From: Strongylocentrotus droebachiensis
Lineage: Eukaryota; Echinodermata; Echinoidea; Camarodonta; Strongylocentrotidae
Assembly: GCA_035222895.1 (NCBI GenBank)
Contig: JAVYIG010000593.1
Location: 434,001 to 498,000 of the forward strand
Reading direction: 5' to 3'
Length of the DNA: 64,000 bases
Position numbers and translations under genes: made by a program. Of this stretch, positions 62,701 to 64,000 are shown piece after piece (position 1 is the first letter of the stretch; every line of letters begins with the position of its first letter). The notes beneath the pieces are model-generated. The model did not search any database and was not told the origin of the DNA. It saw only the letters and a program-made list of their open reading frames with translations.

Positions 62701-63685
62701 AAGCGTAGGTGCTTTTTTATTTGTCCCTTTCCGCACAGTTGCTACAGCCTTTTATGCGGAAAGTTCTGGATGTCCAATAAAGAGAAAATCCTTAGTCCTG
62801 TTTAAACCCTGAACATAACCTAAACTAATATAGCTGGAGGTGCAAACATACATGTACCGGTACATTTTGGAACAATATTTTCAAAGAATATGGTTGCTTC
62901 CTTCCACTGTTAGAGGGGATTCTAGATAAATACCCAAACCAATTTACTCTGGGAAAAATGTGCATCCAATAGATCTAGTAATATTAGTATAACATTACAG
63001 CAACTGACACTTGACAGAGTATTCATTTTACAAAGAAGGGAACTCCTTGGAGCAATCATTAGGCCATGTAAGAAAATATACATGTTTAGCGTCCCCGCCC
63101 GCTTCCTTTTTGGGGGCCGCCTCCTAGACCTCTATTATTTTTTTTTTTGAAATTTTTTGAAATTTTTTGAAATTTTGTTTTTAAAGAAAAAACATGAAAA
63201 ACACTGCTAAAATGGATCTATTTCTGATTTAAAAGAAAAAAGAAAAAACAAATCTTGAAAAATAGCCCGACTGTCAGGGAAATTGTACCGAGCAGCCATT
63301 TTAAGTCTTTAAGAGAAAGAAAGGACCTCTTCCTAACTTTGTTAGACTCTATCCTAATTAAAAAAAAAGCTGAACGCTAAACACGTTGTTTGTTTTTTTT
63401 TTGCCTAAAAGTCAGATGCAGGAATATTGCCTGCGTCAAAAGACTAAAATAAAAATGATAAAATTCAATGTAGATTTTCTAGATCTAAAACACACACAAA
63501 ATTGCTAGAAAATGAATGTAGTACTTACCACTTATCTTCAAGATCTTTCCATGATATGGTTTTCCTCCTTGAAATTTTATGTCCGAGGCTGAGCCCACGC
63601 TCCTTGCCTCTTCCGGCACATTTTTGAGGTTTTCGATTGAAACTTTTCTCTCATCGACCCAATAAACAATGCAAAACTTCTTCAT
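56659..63685 (-). CDS. BEND5-like BEN-domain protein, nine coding exons
   Basis: Joining 63685-63529, 62477-62179, 61636-61498, 61156-61098, 60472-60233, 58924-58871, 58532-58500, 57608-57377 and 56783-56659 gives an uninterrupted 445-residue protein; every intron is GT-AG and frame is kept at all eight junctions. Order: N-terminal module (residues 1-65; MKKFCIVYWVDERKVSIENL then a YHGKILKISENKEEL segment, resembling the N-terminus of vertebrate BEND5); Ala/Thr repeat (about 75-130); leucine-zipper-like coiled coil (about 155-182); Pro/Thr-rich linker (about 235-298); BEN domain (about 328-440), with LLVSLLEVVFGQETLA, the CGLRV turn, LDPELLVEIK and a final KINSKC helix. BEN domains bind DNA and often recruit repressors, so a nuclear regulator is likely. 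The BEND5 relationship is inferred from layout and motifs; no alignment was run. The start is the first in-frame ATG of exon 1. Confidence 0.85.
56845..57000 (+). mobile_element. Truncated pogo-like element end in last intron
   Basis: After TA, CAGTGGAAACTCAATATAA is followed by repeated GATATAAC motifs (56871, 56890, 56944, CTATAACA at 56962). This resembles the CAGTGGAACCTCGATATAAC ends of many pogo-type elements. No matching opposite end was found nearby, so it is a fragment. Confidence 0.45.
57377..57608 (-). CDS. BEN gene exon 8 (BEN domain, first part)
   Basis: Acceptor TTTCCACATCAG, donor AAGG|GTAACA at 57376. Encodes most of the BEN domain, through LDPELLVEIK. Read-through past the donor meets a stop after seven codons, which would leave the domain without its last helix. 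Confidence 0.85.
58500..58532 (-). CDS. BEN gene exon 7 (microexon)
   Basis: An 11-codon exon, phase 0 on both sides, with acceptor TTCTCCCCAG and donor GAG|GTAGGA. Encodes SSHAHLEYPDE. Being symmetric, it could be skipped without changing frame. Confidence 0.7.
58871..58924 (-). CDS. BEN gene exon 6
   Basis: An 18-codon exon between acceptor TGTTTTTCAG and donor CCT|GTAAGT, in phase 0 on both sides. Encodes GSSSKPKQLFFAASGSSP. Confidence 0.75.
59019..59465. mobile_element. 447-bp inverted-repeat element in intron 5
   Basis: Ends CAGCCTTTTCACACACAGCT (then AAAATTC) and its complement, flanked by ATG on both sides (59016-59018 and 59466-59468). Internal GTTTAAACACGTTT-like segments repeat in both orientations. 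No coding capacity. A 3-bp duplication fits PIF/Harbinger or CACTA groups, but ATG is not the usual TWA, so the class is open. Confidence 0.75.
59811..59891. repeat. Poly-C/poly-G inverted pair
   Basis: About 22 C with one interruption, then a 35-bp AT-rich spacer, then about 20 G with one interruption. The two tracts are complementary and could form a very stable hairpin in the intron transcript. Confidence 0.85.
60233..60472 (-). CDS. BEN gene exon 5 (Pro/Thr linker)
   Basis: Acceptor after a T-rich tract (TTTTTTTAAG), donor TCA|GTAAGT; 80 whole codons. Encodes repeats of the form (A/P)PTLTAP, encoded by an imperfect GC-rich minisatellite. The plus-strand open frame here (Gly/Arg-rich) is an antisense shadow. 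Confidence 0.8.
61098..61156 (-). CDS. BEN gene exon 4
   Basis: A 59-bp exon with acceptor TTATCACAG and donor CAG|GTAAGG. Encodes DITPKKIKLLKEITSFVSNQ. Confidence 0.8.
61498..61636 (-). CDS. BEN gene exon 3 (coiled coil)
   Basis: Acceptor TTTCACAG, donor G|GTAAGT. Encodes KEDEHSILKRENATLKRRVA and ELEVENKRLKA with leucines in heptad-like spacing, followed by three NQS repeats. The coil suggests dimerisation, as in other coiled-coil BEN proteins. Confidence 0.85.
61688..61785 (+). repeat. Dispersed repeat fragment
   Basis: AATTTAAATAACACATGTTT and the following sequence match 25165-25265, including the shared GGGGAAATTT-like and TGTGACTT blocks, with a T-rich insertion. Lies in intron 2 of the BEN-domain gene. 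Confidence 0.55.
62179..62477 (-). CDS. BEN gene exon 2 (Thr/Ala repeat)
   Basis: Acceptor TTTTTGTGTAG before 62477; donor CAG|GTTCGT after 62179 (a weaker donor). The split codon restores Glu. Encodes ENKEELITEMKMVSIHEDGS, then the ATT(K/T) repeat, then a helical KTQKVQAVEAAAQVQKELCR segment. Confidence 0.85.
62257..62407 (-). repeat. Coding 12-bp minisatellite
   Basis: About 12 units of GGTGGCTKTGGT on the plus strand. In the gene's frame each unit encodes Ala-Thr-Thr-Lys or Ala-Thr-Thr-Thr. A multiple-of-three period lets copy number vary without frameshift. The same DNA is also open as Gly-rich and Trp/Leu-rich frames on the plus strand. Confidence 0.9.
62525..62600 (+). repeat. SINE/LINE-type tail with (ATT)n in intron 1
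   Basis: GAAGCGCTTAGAGACTTCGG and AAGCGCTTTATAAGTAACG are followed by TTATTATTATT. The paired AAGCGCT/AGCGCTT motif before an ATT tail is also hinted at 18503-18540. Probably the 3' end of a retroelement family. Confidence 0.45.
63141..63177 (+). repeat. TTTTTTGAAA tandem repeat
   Basis: Three copies of TTTTTTGAAA after a T run, in intron 1. Confidence 0.85.
63529..63685 (-). CDS. BEN gene exon 1 (start)
   Basis: ATG at 63685-63683, 52 codons plus one base, then donor G|GTAAGT (63528). Encodes the BEND5-like N-terminal module up to ILKIS. Frame continues past the donor to a stop, so the splice is needed to reach the rest. Confidence 0.85.
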
Positions 63686-64000
63686 TATCTATATAAACTG
63701 CAAACTAAAAGTACAGATAAAGCCTGAAAATATCTACCGACGAAATCGAAACAGAAACAGAAACAATCTCGTAAAGAAGAAGAAGAAACGACGTATAGCT
63801 AGGAGTAGTACCGCGTGTATTGTCATGCAGATGAAAAAGTTTTCCTTCACAATACATGCGTTGCACTTTCTTTCGATCCGATCCCTTTCAAATTTCGGCC
63901 GAGACAGGAAGTAATTTCCATATCCGCACGTAGGGCCGGGGAATATTTCAGCGATATCAAGCGATCGAAATATGGGTTAAGAAGTAATTATTTCGAATTT
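63686..64000 (-). promoter_or_regulatory. Presumed promoter and 5' UTR of the BEN-domain gene
   Basis: The region upstream of the start codon has several CpG dinucleotides (for example GATCGAAAGAAAG and GGCCGAAATTTG on the minus strand) but no evident TATA box. Transcription start unknown. Assignment rests only on position. Confidence 0.35.

Overview
The window looks like AT-rich, gene-poor genomic DNA from a marine invertebrate, most likely an echinoderm and probably a sea urchin. The reasons are one gene split into many small exons with GT-AG introns, tRNA-derived SINEs with short simple-repeat tails, a high density of small inverted-repeat transposons (TTAA-, TA- and hAT-like), and fold-back arrays of short GC-rich palindromes. 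The species call is inference; nothing here names it directly. There are no bacterial-style operons, no rRNA genes, no intact tRNA genes and no CRISPR array.

The one gene I can reconstruct with confidence is at the right end, on the minus strand (63685 down to 56659). It has nine coding exons, all splice junctions keep frame, and the predicted protein is 445 residues. It resembles the BEND5-type family of DNA-binding BEN-domain proteins: a short N-terminal module, a Thr/Ala repeat encoded by a 12-bp minisatellite, a coiled coil, a Pro/Thr-rich linker, and a C-terminal BEN domain split over the last two exons. Its introns hold a 447-bp inverted-repeat element, a poly-C/poly-G hairpin, a pogo-like transposon end and a SINE-type tail.

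The remaining roughly 56 kb (1-56650) has no gene I can support. It is a mosaic of mobile and repeated DNA. Two 1.44-kb TTAA-flanked elements lie in opposite orientation (8786-10229 and 26700-28147). A third, decayed copy (about 45102-47430) is interrupted by a hAT-like element and a mariner-like palindromic element. A 360-bp TTAA element occurs twice (40085-40444 and 44731-45097), and the second copy abuts the decayed copy. Other elements are an 882-bp perfect-ended palindromic mariner-type element (14558-15439), a 582-bp TA element carrying a tRNA-Leu-like fragment (36514-37095), a 339-bp palindrome (21751-22089), and several copies of a roughly 57-bp hairpin motif.

The most unusual structure is a set of three arrays (17502-18346, 20578-21440, 54239-55290) built from variants of the palindrome CCCTGCAAGCTTGCAGGG. 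All three share a terminal motif, ACCCTTAyrGAAA. Two of them also share a 39-bp module containing octamer-like (ATGCAAAT) and CCAAT-like sequences. They look like one family of fold-back or minisatellite elements; I cannot name it.
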